Assembly (NCBI GenBank): GCA_021794855.1
Contig: JAJYPZ010000105.1
Coordinates: 1-5,391 of the forward strand
Direction of reading: 5' to 3'
Source: Pseudomonadota bacterium
GTDB taxonomy: Bacteria > Pseudomonadota > Gammaproteobacteria > Burkholderiales > Sulfuriferulaceae
Length of the DNA stretch: 5,391 nucleotides
The position numbers and the translations under genes were made by a program. A model generated the notes under the pieces. It did no database searches. It was not told the DNA's origin and worked only from the letters and a program-made list of their open reading frames with translations. Positions within the stretch are counted from its first letter, which is position 1. Every line of letters starts with the position of its first letter. Of the stretch, positions 1-5,391 are shown piece after piece.

Positions 1-1
1 C

Positions 2-739
2 TTGGATTATGCGCTGAATCTCGGCGCGGATAAGATCGCTACCGGCCATTACGCGCGGATTGCCGATACGGGCAGCGGTGTACAGTTGATGAAGGCGGTC
101 GATGCGAGCAAGGATCAGAGTTATTTTTTGCACCGGCTCGATCAGTACCAGTTGGGTAAGTCCTTGTTCCCGCTAGGCGAACTGCATAAAACGCAAGTGC
201 GCGATATCGCGCAGCAGGCAGGTTTGCCCAACGCAGGCAAAAAAGACAGCACCGGCATCTGCTTTATCGGCGAACGTCCGTTCCGGGAATTCCTGCAGCG
301 CTATCTGCCGATTGAGCCCGGCGTTTCGCGTACGCCGGAAGGCAGGGAAGTCGGTTGCCATCAAGGCTTGATGTACCATACCATCGGCCAGCGTCAGGGC
401 CTGGGAATAGGCGGCGCGGGCGAACCCTGGTTTGTCGCCGGCAAGGATCTGGCGCGTAACGAACTGATCGTCGTGCAGGGTCACGATCATCCTTTGCTCT
501 ATCGTAAACGGTTGATGGCGGACAGCTTGAGCTGGGTGGCTGGAGTCCCGCCGGATACGGCGCTTGCGTATACCGCCAAGACCCGTTACCGGCAGGCGGA
601 CGCTGCGTGCAGTCTGGGGCCGGGGAACGCAGAAGAGGCGGAATTCCGCTTCGCCGAGCCGCAGTGGGCTGTTACGCCGGGCCAGTCGGCGGTACTTTAT
701 GCGGGAGAAGTCTGTCTGGGCGGTGGAATTATCCGCTAA
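2..739 (+). CDS. mnmA: tRNA-specific 2-thiouridylase MnmA, 5'-truncated
   Basis: MnmA makes 2-thiouridine at wobble position 34 of tRNAs for Lys, Glu and Gln, using ATP to activate the uridine and persulfide sulfur relayed from IscS/Tus proteins in the cytoplasm. The window holds about 245 residues, corresponding roughly to E. coli residue 113 onward. The N-terminal PP-loop (SGGVDSS) and the first catalytic cysteine lie off the left edge, and the frame is open to the edge, so the first codon is not a start. Visible family signatures are ATGHYAR, [12 protein letters not shown] [42 protein letters not shown], and the C-terminal beta-barrel ending [20 protein letters not shown]. The cysteine in STGICFIG (codon at 260-262) corresponds to E. 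coli Cys199, which carries the persulfide. The protein ends a few residues earlier than E. coli MnmA. It converges on orn, ten bases downstream. Identification is very secure. Confidence 0.97.
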   Translation: MDYALNLGADKIATGHYARIADTGSGVQLMKAVDASKDQSYFLHRLDQYQLGKSLFPLGELHKTQVRDIAQQAGLPNAGKKDSTGICFIGERPFREFLQRYLPIEPGVSRTPEGREVGCHQGLMYHTIGQRQGLGIGGAGEPWFVAGKDLARNELIVVQGHDHPLLYRKRLMADSLSWVAGVPPDTALAYTAKTRYRQADAACSLGPGNAEEAEFRFAEPQWAVTPGQSAVLYAGEVCLGGGIIR

Positions 740-742
740 GCA

Positions 743-758
743 CCGGGAGTTATCCCGG
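743..758. terminator. Short perfect hairpin between convergent mnmA and orn, possible bidirectional terminator
   Basis: The arms ccggga (743-748) and tcccgg (753-758) are exact reverse complements around the four-base loop gtta. The loop contains part of the orn stop codon (750-752, read as TAA on the minus strand). It lies just after the mnmA stop, where a shared terminator for two convergent genes is expected. However, there is no T-run on either side, so as an intrinsic terminator it is weak. It could instead slow polymerase or protect 3' ends. Confidence 0.35.
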
Positions 759-1298
759 CAGGATAAAATGTTCGCGATAATGCTGCATTTCCGCGATCGA
801 GTCGTAAATGTCGGACAGAGCTTCGTGCTTGCTGTTTTTGGTAAAATTTTTGACGATGCCGGGTTTCCAGCGTTTGGCAAGTTCTTTCAGCGTGCTCACG
901 TCGAGATTGCGGTAATGGAAATAGTTTTCCAGCGCCGGCATGTATCGCGCAAGAAAACGGCGATCCTGGCAAATCGAATTGCCGCACATCGGCGAGGTGC
1001 GGGTCGGAACGTATTGCTGCAAAAAGGCGAGCATCTGTTTTTCCGCTTCGGCTTCATCGAGCGCGGACGCTTTGACTTTGTCGATCAGACCGGATTTGCC
1101 GTGCGTCCCTTTGTTCCAGGAATCCATCCCTTCGAGTATCGTATCGTCTTGATGGATGACGAGCACTTCGGCTTCGGCTATCGTGTTGAGTTGCGAGTCG
1201 GTGACGACCAGCGCTATTTCGAGAATACGGTCGGTATCCGGTAACAGGCCGGACATTTCCATGTCTATCCAGATGAGGTTGTTTTGATCTTGAGCCAT
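750..1298 (-). CDS. orn: Oligoribonuclease Orn (DEDDh 3'-5' exoribonuclease)
   Basis: Orn degrades the two- to five-nucleotide RNAs left by other RNases, including the pGpG product of cyclic-di-GMP breakdown, to mononucleotides in the cytoplasm; it is essential in many gammaproteobacteria. The 182-residue protein has the usual family length (E. coli 181). All DEDDh catalytic residues are present at the same numbers as in E. coli: Asp12 and Glu14 in WIDMEMSGL, Asp112 in CQDRRFL, His158 and Asp163 in HEALSDI. Other signatures are [24 protein letters not shown] and the C-terminal YREHFI. The ATG at 1296-1298 gives the expected N terminus ([13 protein letters not shown] a few residues in). No strong Shine-Dalgarno is visible in front of it; the upstream minus-strand sequence is A/T-rich. 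It is divergent from the M48 protease (46-base gap) and convergent with mnmA. Confidence 0.97.
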   Translation of the reverse strand: MAQDQNNLIWIDMEMSGLLPDTDRILEIALVVTDSQLNTIAEAEVLVIHQDDTILEGMDSWNKGTHGKSGLIDKVKASALDEAEAEKQMLAFLQQYVPTRTSPMCGNSICQDRRFLARYMPALENYFHYRNLDVSTLKELAKRWKPGIVKNFTKNSKHEALSDIYDSIAEMQHYREHFILPG

Positions 1299-1329
1299 TT
1301 TTTACATTCAACGGTGAAAACATAGATTG

Positions 1330-1338
1330 TGGCATAAT
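1330..1338 (+). promoter_or_regulatory. Extended -10 promoter element for the M48 protease gene
   Basis: TG at 1330-1331, one base, then CATAAT at 1333-1338 makes TGnCATAAT, a five-of-six match to the sigma-70 -10 hexamer with the extended -10 dinucleotide in correct spacing. No convincing -35 hexamer lies 16-18 bases upstream (the sequence there is about aacggt), as is often so for extended -10 promoters. Transcription would start near 1344-1346, on or beside the protease ATG at 1345. This is inferred from sequence only. Confidence 0.5.
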
Positions 1339-1344
1339 TCCGGC

Positions 1345-2592
1345 ATGAATACATTTACCGATATTTTTTTAGTTGCGCTGACGTTGACCGCTATTTTGCG
1401 GGTCTGGCTGGCAAGGCGTCAGATCCGGCATGTCCGGCAGCATCGCGAACAGGTTCCGGCCGCTTTCGTTGAACAGATCACTCCCGCGCAGCATCGTCTG
1501 GCGGCGGATTATACGATAGCGAAAAGCCGTTTGTCGCTGGTGCAGATTGCCTTGGAAACGATCGTTTTGCTGGGTTTTACCGTGCTAGGCGGCGTGGCGT
1601 GGCTTGCGCGATTCTGGGATCAGCGCATTCCCGGTACGATAACGGCGAATGTGGTTTTGATCGCCAGCGTGATCGTGGTGAGCGGGCTGACGGAACTTCC
1701 GCTGGATTGGTATCGTAAATTCCGTCTGGAGCAGCGTTTCGGTTTTAATACGATGAAGTTGCCGCGATTCATCGGCGATCTGTTGATGCAAACTGCAATC
1801 GGTCTGGTGCTGGGCTTGCCGCTGCTGTATGCGGTGTTCTGGATTTTGCAGGCCGCGGGGCCTTACTGGTGGCTGTATGCGTGGCTGGTGTGGGTAGGAT
1901 TCAATCTGTTGATACTCGCCATCTATCCTAACTTCATAGCGCCTTTATTCAATCGTTTCGAGCCCTTGCCTGATGGGGAATTGAAACAGCACATCTCCGA
2001 ACTGCTGAAAAAATGCGGCTTTGCCGCCCAGGGACTGTTTGTGATGGACGGTTCGAAGCGCAGCCGCCACGGCAATGCCTATTTCACCGGTTTTGGCAAA
2101 AGCAAACGGATCGTGTTGTTCGATACGCTCATCAAGCATCTGCAAACCGGCGAAATCGAAGCAGTGCTGGCGCACGAACTGGGGCATTTTTATCATCGCC
2201 ACGTGCTCAAGCGCATGCTCTGGGTATTCGGCATGAGTCTGGTTTTTCTCGCCGTTATTGCGGTTTTGTTGCGGAGTCCCTGGTTTTTTTCCGCTTTCGG
2301 AGTGCACAGCATGAGTGCGGGAGCAGGATTTGTGCTGTTTTTTCTGATCATGCCGGTATTTACTCTGCCGCTGCAAATGCTGTCGGGGATGTATTCGCGT
2401 CGCCATGAATTCGAAGCCGATCAATATGCAGCGAAATTTGCGGATCCGGATCGACTGGTAAGCGCCCTGATCAAACTTTACCGCGATAATGCGACGACGT
2501 TGACTCCCGATCATCTGTATTCAATGTTTTATGATTCACACCCCAATGCGCAACAACGGGTGGCGCGCTTATCGGCTTCAGTGCATAATTAA
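1345..2592 (+). CDS. Ste24/CAAX protease 1-type M48 membrane metallopeptidase
   Basis: A 415-residue integral-membrane zinc protease of family M48, subgroup Ste24p (M48_N domain followed by the catalytic domain). Hydrophobic segments occur around residues 4-20, 67-90, 100-117, 148-170, 176-198, 292-309 and 326-347, matching the multi-spanning Ste24 fold. Zinc and catalytic residues are visible: HELGH at 277-281 (ligands His277 and His281, base Glu278) and a third ligand Glu355 in RRHEFEADQYA. Ste24 hallmarks YPNFIAPLFNRFEPL and GNAYFTGFGKSKRIVLFDTL are also present. In eukaryotes this family trims prenylated CaaX proteins; the bacterial substrates are largely unknown, so I claim only the enzyme class. 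The start is the ATG at 1345; an in-frame TTG at 1327 would add six residues but falls inside the likely promoter. No Shine-Dalgarno sequence precedes the ATG. The downstream cytochrome gene may be cotranscribed (26-base gap). It is longer and of different architecture than HtpX. Confidence 0.93.
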   Translation: MNTFTDIFLVALTLTAILRVWLARRQIRHVRQHREQVPAAFVEQITPAQHRLAADYTIAKSRLSLVQIALETIVLLGFTVLGGVAWLARFWDQRIPGTITANVVLIASVIVVSGLTELPLDWYRKFRLEQRFGFNTMKLPRFIGDLLMQTAIGLVLGLPLLYAVFWILQAAGPYWWLYAWLVWVGFNLLILAIYPNFIAPLFNRFEPLPDGELKQHISELLKKCGFAAQGLFVMDGSKRSRHGNAYFTGFGKSKRIVLFDTLIKHLQTGEIEAVLAHELGHFYHRHVLKRMLWVFGMSLVFLAVIAVLLRSPWFFSAFGVHSMSAGAGFVLFFLIMPVFTLPLQMLSGMYSRRHEFEADQYAAKFADPDRLVSALIKLYRDNATTLTPDHLYSMFYDSHPNAQQRVARLSASVHN

Positions 2593-2607
2593 GCGTAGCG
2601 TTTATTT

Positions 2608-2613
2608 AAGGGA
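2608..2613 (+). promoter_or_regulatory. Ribosome binding site of the cytochrome gene
   Basis: The sequence aaggga lies five bases before the ATG at 2619 and is a good Shine-Dalgarno match. It fixes the start that yields the signal peptide. Confidence 0.8.
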
Positions 2614-2618
2614 AAAAT

Positions 2619-2927
2619 ATGAAAACTTTTATTACGGCATTGGTTCTTTTCGGTATTGCGGGAACGGCGGTTGCCGCGCCTTTCGATAAAGGCGATCCGA
2701 AAGTCGGCAAAACCTTGCTCGACAAGTCGTGTATCAACTGCCATGCGGCGAAATTCGGCGGCGACGGCTCGTCTATCTACACGCGGCCTAATCGCATCGT
2801 TCATAATCCGGCGCAGCTCGCTGCCCGCATTACCGCCTGCAACGTCAATACCGGCACCGGCTGGTTTCCGGAAGAAGAAACCGACGTGGCGGCATATTTG
2901 AACCAGAAATACTATAAATTCAAATAA
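2619..2927 (+). CDS. Small exported single-heme c-type cytochrome
   Basis: A 102-residue precursor. Residues 1-19 form a typical Sec signal peptide (Lys at position 2, a hydrophobic core LVLFGIAGTAVA, probable cleavage after Ala19), giving a mature periplasmic protein of about 83 residues. CINCH at 38-42 is the CxxCH heme-attachment motif, with Cys38 and Cys41 as thioether residues and His42 as the proximal ligand. The rest resembles a short class I cytochrome domain (YTRPNR loop, then the C-terminal helix DVAAYLNQKYYKF). The mature protein contains no methionine, so the usual Met distal ligand is absent. His62 is the only other histidine, and a lone Cys74 (ITACN) sits near where the distal ligand would be expected. 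Likely a periplasmic electron carrier or small heme protein; partner and pathway are unknown. It follows the M48 protease by 26 bases on the same strand and converges on moaE. Confidence 0.9.
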   Translation: MKTFITALVLFGIAGTAVAAPFDKGDPKVGKTLLDKSCINCHAAKFGGDGSSIYTRPNRIVHNPAQLAARITACNVNTGTGWFPEEETDVAAYLNQKYYKFK

Positions 2928-2975
2928 GCGCTGCCAGCGGCACGCTCGGTGCTGAAACTGCCCTTGCGGCTTGCG

Positions 2976-3449
2976 TTATCGGGCGGAAATATCGGAGGAG
3001 TCAAGCCAGCTCAGCCGGGCGTCTTCGTCGGTAGCGCGAGATTCGACCCAGCGTTCCCCCTGGGCGGTCTGTTCTTTTTTCCAGAACGGCGCTGCGGTCT
3101 TGAGAAAATCCATAATGAATTCACACGCCAGAAATGCGTCGTGCCGGTGTGCGGCCGCGACGGCGACAAACACGATCTGATCGCCCAGCACTAGCCTGCC
3201 GGTTCTATGGATGACGGTAACATCCTCAATCTGCCAGCGCTGCATGGCCTGTTCGACGATATCGTGCAATACCTTGGCTGACATTGCCGGGTAGTGTTCC
3301 AGCGTCATGGCGGTAACGGCGTCGCCGTCGTTATGGTCGCGCACCAGGCCGATAAAGCTCGCGATTGCGCCGGTCCGGCTGTGGTTCGCCCGCAATTCGG
3401 CAATTTCCGTAGCGGCATCGAAATCGGTTTCTTGTACGGTAATTTTCAT
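2976..3449 (-). CDS. moaE: Molybdopterin synthase catalytic subunit MoaE
   Basis: MoaE is the large subunit of the MoaD2-MoaE2 heterotetramer that converts precursor Z (cPMP) to molybdopterin, taking sulfur from the thiocarboxylated C terminus of MoaD. The 157-residue protein is slightly longer than E. coli MoaE (150). Visible family motifs are GAIASFIGLVRDHN (Arg37, substrate phosphate region), AAAHRHDAF (His101, Arg102), and FIMDFLKTAAPFWKKE followed by GERWVE. Lys117 and Lys124 match the catalytic E. coli Lys119 and Lys126. The ATG at 3447-3449 is preceded by AGGA seven bases upstream. It is the last gene of the moeA-moaD-moaE run, 38 bases after moaD, and ends 48 bases from the convergent cytochrome gene. 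That gap has no hairpin followed by a T-run; only a weak imperfect stem (about 2935-2954) is seen. Confidence 0.96.
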   Translation of the reverse strand: MKITVQETDFDAATEIAELRANHSRTGAIASFIGLVRDHNDGDAVTAMTLEHYPAMSAKVLHDIVEQAMQRWQIEDVTVIHRTGRLVLGDQIVFVAVAAAHRHDAFLACEFIMDFLKTAAPFWKKEQTAQGERWVESRATDEDARLSWLDSSDISAR

Positions 3450-3456
3450 TAAAATA

Positions 3457-3460
3457 TCCT
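3457..3460 (-). promoter_or_regulatory. Ribosome binding site of moaE
   Basis: On the minus strand the sequence reads AGGA seven bases before the moaE ATG. It supports independent ribosome entry at moaE, unlike moaD, whose start overlaps the preceding stop. Confidence 0.65.
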
Positions 3461-3487
3461 GTTACGCCTTTGCGACGAATAGTCCGG

Positions 3488-3739
3488 TCAGCCGCCGGTG
3501 ACCGGAGGGAAAATGGCGATTTCGTCCCCGGCTTTTATCGGCGTAGACGCATCGGCCAGCTCCTGATTGACCGCTACCCGATAGTTGCGGTCAGCGCTCA
3601 ATTGCTCAGACCAGACCGGTCCGCGATTGCGCAGCAACTCAAGCAGTGCGCCCACTGTACCTGCGGAAAACGGCATCGATTCTTCGGCTCTCCCGAATTT
3701 TTCGCGCAAGCGTGCAAAGTACAATACTTTGATATTCAT
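3488..3739 (-). CDS. moaD: Molybdopterin synthase sulfur carrier subunit MoaD
   Basis: MoaD is a ubiquitin-fold sulfur carrier. Its C-terminal Gly-Gly is adenylylated by MoeB, converted to a thiocarboxylate, and inserted into the MoaE active site to supply the dithiolene sulfurs of molybdopterin. The 83-residue length fits the family (E. coli 81). The N-terminal beta strand MNIKVLYFARLRE and the tail GDEIAIFPPVTGG with an exposed terminal Gly82-Gly83 are diagnostic. The ATG at 3737-3739 shares bases with the moeA TGA (ATGA overlap) and has no strong Shine-Dalgarno of its own, which suggests translation by ribosomes finishing moeA. moaE follows 38 bases later, so both synthase subunits are made from one transcript. 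Confidence 0.95.
   Translation of the reverse strand: MNIKVLYFARLREKFGRAEESMPFSAGTVGALLELLRNRGPVWSEQLSADRNYRVAVNQELADASTPIKAGDEIAIFPPVTGG
3736..3739 (-). other. Four-base ATGA overlap of the moeA stop and moaD start
   Basis: On the minus strand the moaD ATG (3739-3737) and the moeA TGA (3738-3736) share two bases. Such overlaps usually reflect translational coupling. This directly supports one transcript covering moeA and moaD. Confidence 0.85.
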
Positions 3740-4938
3740 TGCGTGACTTCGCTGAATGGAATGAATTTGACGCTGTCGCCCAGCTCAATGGTTTGCCCCG
3801 CAGGCAAATCGACAAAACCGTTTGCCCATACCACCGATGCCAGTACCCCCGAACCCTGCTGCGGATAGATCAGCACTTCCGGTTCGCCGCTATCGGACGG
3901 CTGTATGCGCGCGCGCAGAAATTCTCGGCGGCTGCCGGAGCGGGGCCATGCGGTAGCGGCGCGGACCGGATAATTCATCGGCAATACCTGCGTCGCGCCC
4001 ATGCGCTTGAGTAGAAAAGGACGGGTAAACAAACAGAAGGTGGTAAAGGCGGAAACCGGATTGCCGGGCAGACCGATAAAGTCGGTGTTGTCGATACGGC
4101 CGTAGGCCAGCGGTTTACCCGGTTTCATCGCCACTTTCCACAACTCGATAGCGCCGATTTGCGCCACGGCGGCTTTAATGTGATCGGCCTCGCCTACCGA
4201 TACGCCGCCGCTGCTGATGATCACGTCCGCCAACATGGTCGCACGCTGCAAGGCTGTGATCGTCGCGCTCAAGGTGTCCGGAACAGCGCCCAGATCTATC
4301 CATTCGCAGCCCAGCGCCTGGATCAGTCCGCTTAGCGTATAGCGGTTGGAGTTATAGATTTGTCCGGCTTTCAATGCGCTGCCCGGTTGCGCCAGTTCGT
4401 CGCCGGTAGAAAAACTGGCGACCTTGAGACGGCGGAATACGGTCAGGCCGGCACGCCCTACCGAGGCTGCCAGACCCATGTGCGCGGCATGCAGACGCGT
4501 GCCTCGTTCCAGAATGGTATCGCCTTCGACGATATCCTCGCCGGCACGGCGTATGTTTTCGCCTGTTTGTACGGAGCGTAGCAATTGAACCGTGTTAGCT
4601 TCCGCGCGACAATGCTCCTGCATGATTACCGCGTCGGCTCCTTCGGGTATCGGTGCGCCGGTAAAAATGCGCGCTGCGCTCCCGTATTGCAGGGGCTCGC
4701 CGATCTGACCGGCGAGGATGCGCTGAGAAACCGGCAGGATGCCGTCGATGCGACATTCGGCGGCCCGCACGGCATAGCCGTCCATCGCGCTGTTATCGAG
4801 AGGCGGAACGTTGAGGGTCGAGATTTCGGCATCTGCGAGTATCCGCCCCAAGGCTGCTTCGGTTGCAATCGTCTCGGTAGCCGTCAAACTGCAGGCGCGT
4901 TCCAATAATTCGGTTAATAATTGATCGGCGGTGAGCAC
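3736..4938 (-). CDS. moeA: Molybdopterin molybdenumtransferase MoeA
   Basis: MoeA inserts molybdate into adenylylated molybdopterin, releasing AMP and giving active molybdenum cofactor, in the cytoplasm. The 400-residue length matches the family (E. coli 411), and all four MoeA domains appear present. Motifs in order: PPLDNSAMDGYAVR (Asp53), RIFTGAPIPEGADAVIMQE (Thr93), STGDEL at 177-182 (Glu181), YNSNRY, the Asp221 region, SGGVSVGEADHIK at 243-255 (Asp252), KVAMKPGKPLAYG and GLPGNPVS. The named residues correspond to E. coli Asp59, Thr100, Glu188, Asp228 and Asp259, so the active site looks intact. The start is a GTG at 4936-4938, chosen because AGGAG lies five bases upstream and the N terminus aligns with the family (LTADQLL). 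First gene of the moeA-moaD-moaE operon, placed just after the efp terminator. Confidence 0.96.
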   Translation of the reverse strand: MLTADQLLTELLERACSLTATETIATEAALGRILADAEISTLNVPPLDNSAMDGYAVRAAECRIDGILPVSQRILAGQIGEPLQYGSAARIFTGAPIPEGADAVIMQEHCRAEANTVQLLRSVQTGENIRRAGEDIVEGDTILERGTRLHAAHMGLAASVGRAGLTVFRRLKVASFSTGDELAQPGSALKAGQIYNSNRYTLSGLIQALGCEWIDLGAVPDTLSATITALQRATMLADVIISSGGVSVGEADHIKAAVAQIGAIELWKVAMKPGKPLAYGRIDNTDFIGLPGNPVSAFTTFCLFTRPFLLKRMGATQVLPMNYPVRAATAWPRSGSRREFLRARIQPSDSGEPEVLIYPQQGSGVLASVVWANGFVDLPAGQTIELGDSVKFIPFSEVTQ

Positions 4939-4943
4939 GCAAA

Positions 4944-4948
4944 CTCCT
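4944..4948 (-). promoter_or_regulatory. Ribosome binding site that fixes the moeA GTG start
   Basis: The minus strand reads AGGAG five bases before GTG (4938-4936). This strong Shine-Dalgarno decides the non-ATG start. It begins only a few bases after the T-run of the terminator behind efp. Confidence 0.85.
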
Positions 4949-4951
4949 CTG

Positions 4952-4977
4952 AAATAAAAAGCAGCCTAAGCTGCTTT
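4952..4977 (-). terminator. Intrinsic terminator between efp and moeA
   Basis: Arms 4958-4965 (aaagcagc) and 4970-4977 (gctgcttt) are perfect eight-base reverse complements around a four-base loop. Read on the minus strand, the stem is followed by a T-rich tract (TTTTTATTTC, running into 4951). That is the expected order for a Rho-independent terminator of efp. On the plus strand only a three-base T-run that is part of the stem follows, and no plus-strand gene ends here, so the minus-strand reading is preferred. Confidence 0.85.
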
Positions 4978-4979
4978 AG

Positions 4980-4996
4980 TCCCGCTGTGCGCGGGA
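4980..4996 (-). other. Second hairpin just upstream of the efp terminator
   Basis: Arms tcccgc (4980-4985) and gcggga (4991-4996) pair perfectly over six bases with a five-base loop. It lies two bases from the terminator stem and has no T-run of its own. It may be an accessory stem protecting the efp 3' end, or part of a structured moeA leader. Its role is uncertain. Confidence 0.5.
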
Positions 4997-5046
4997 TGGG
5001 AAAATAAGCAACCGTCGTTCAGAAGACAGGCATACGGCAATGAATG

Positions 5047-5391
5047 TCAGTTAACGCGACGCTTGAATTCGTTGTTGCGGGTATCGATTTCGATTTTATC
5101 GCCGATTTCGACGAAAGCGGCGACCGCGATTTCAAAACCGGTAGAGATTTTTGCGGGTTTCAGGACCTTGCCCGAGGTATCGCCGCGTACTGCCGGTTCA
5201 GTATAAATGACTTCGCGTACGATCGTGTTGGGCATTTCTACCGAGATGGCTTTGCCATTGTAGAACATTACCTCAAGCGGCATGGCATCTTCAAGATAAT
5301 TTAACGCATCGCCCATGTTTTCCGCTTCGATTTCGTACTGGTTGAATTCCGCGTCCATGAATACGTACATCGGATCGGCGAAATAGGAATA
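5047..5391 (-). CDS. efp: Translation elongation factor P (EF-P), 5'-truncated
   Basis: EF-P binds the ribosome between the P and E sites and relieves stalling at polyproline stretches. The window holds the C-terminal 114 residues, through the right edge (first visible residues [13 protein letters not shown]); the Met in that run is internal, not a start. Full-length EF-P is about 185-190 residues. Visible are the middle OB domain ([30 protein letters not shown]) and the C-terminal OB domain with the EF-P signature [18 protein letters not shown] and the ending [18 protein letters not shown]. The sequence is closer in my memory to the Pseudomonas-type EF-P than to E. coli YeiP. The residue that is modified in domain I (Lys34 or Arg32 type) is outside the window, so the modification system cannot be read. 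It is followed by a clear intrinsic terminator. Confidence 0.95.
   Translation of the reverse strand, partial: YSYFADPMYVFMDAEFNQYEIEAENMGDALNYLEDAMPLEVMFYNGKAISVEMPNTIVREVIYTEPAVRGDTSGKVLKPAKISTGFEIAVAAFVEIGDKIEIDTRNNEFKRRVN

Noticed and set aside
173..880. Long minus-strand open frame opposite the end of mnmA and orn
   Set aside because: It lies antisense to the unmistakable mnmA coding sequence, shows no recognisable domain and is of low-complexity Arg-rich composition, as expected for a shadow frame.
564..1244. Plus-strand open frame of 226 codons covering the mnmA end and most of orn
   Set aside because: It overlaps two confidently identified genes in other frames, crosses their junction and resembles no family. 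Treated as a shadow.
1327..1344. Upstream TTG start for the M48 protease adding six residues
   Set aside because: The added residues (Met-Trp-His-Asn-Ser-Gly) do not resemble a family N terminus, no Shine-Dalgarno precedes the TTG, and the codons lie within the likely -10 element.
1945..2514. Minus-strand open frame of 189 codons opposite the M48 protease
   Set aside because: Antisense to the conserved catalytic half of the protease; His/Gln/Arg-rich without motif or ribosome binding site.
2928..2975. Possible terminator in the gap between the convergent cytochrome and moaE genes
   Set aside because: Only an imperfect stem (about 2935-2954, including a wobble pair and a mismatch) is found, with no T-run on either strand. 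Too weak to annotate.
4939..5046. Moco riboswitch in the moeA leader
   Set aside because: The 108-base gap holds two simple hairpins explained by an efp terminator. I cannot match it to the much larger Moco RNA architecture by eye, so no claim is made.
5368..5370. ATG at 5370 as the start of the EF-P gene
   Set aside because: The frame stays open to the right edge and the seven upstream codons (YSYFADP) match EF-P internal sequence, so this is an internal Met of a truncated gene.

Overview
The window is an ordinary, gene-dense stretch of bacterial chromosome from what looks like a gammaproteobacterium. The best clues are an EF-P of the Pseudomonas-like type, a DEDDh oligoribonuclease whose catalytic residues fall at the same positions as in E. 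coli Orn, and E. coli-like MnmA, MoeA, MoaD and MoaE proteins. A small periplasmic cytochrome c and a Ste24-type M48 protease are compatible with an environmental respiratory lineage such as the Methylococcales, but that placement is a guess from memory. There are eight protein genes, two of them cut by the window edges. I see no RNA gene, CRISPR array, insertion sequence, phage gene or foreign-looking block, and no gene-free stretch longer than about 110 bases.

Left part (1-2927): the 3' two thirds of mnmA (tRNA 2-thiouridylase, +) converges on orn (oligoribonuclease, -) with only 10 bases between them, where a perfect short hairpin overlaps the orn stop codon. Divergently from orn, across a 46-base gap, starts a membrane-bound Ste24-type M48 zinc protease (+). 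It is followed 26 bases later by a small single-heme c-type cytochrome with a signal peptide (+). The protease has no visible Shine-Dalgarno sequence. A good extended -10 element sits so close to its ATG that the mRNA may be leaderless.

Right part (2976-5391): all genes are on the minus strand. Reading leftward from the right edge these are efp (elongation factor P, 5' end cut off), a strong intrinsic terminator, then moeA, moaD and moaE. The last three form a compact molybdenum-cofactor operon. MoaD and MoaE are the two subunits of molybdopterin synthase, which adds the dithiolene sulfurs to precursor Z (cPMP). MoeA inserts molybdate into the adenylylated molybdopterin. moeA and moaD overlap by four bases (ATGA), which points to coupled translation. 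The genes for the earlier steps (moaA, moaC), for MoaD adenylylation (moeB) and for MPT adenylylation (mog/moaB) are not in the window.

No undescribed multi-gene system is apparent. The points most worth a second look are the possibly leaderless protease mRNA, the cytochrome that lacks any methionine ligand in its mature form, and the terminator placed directly in front of the moeA ribosome binding site.
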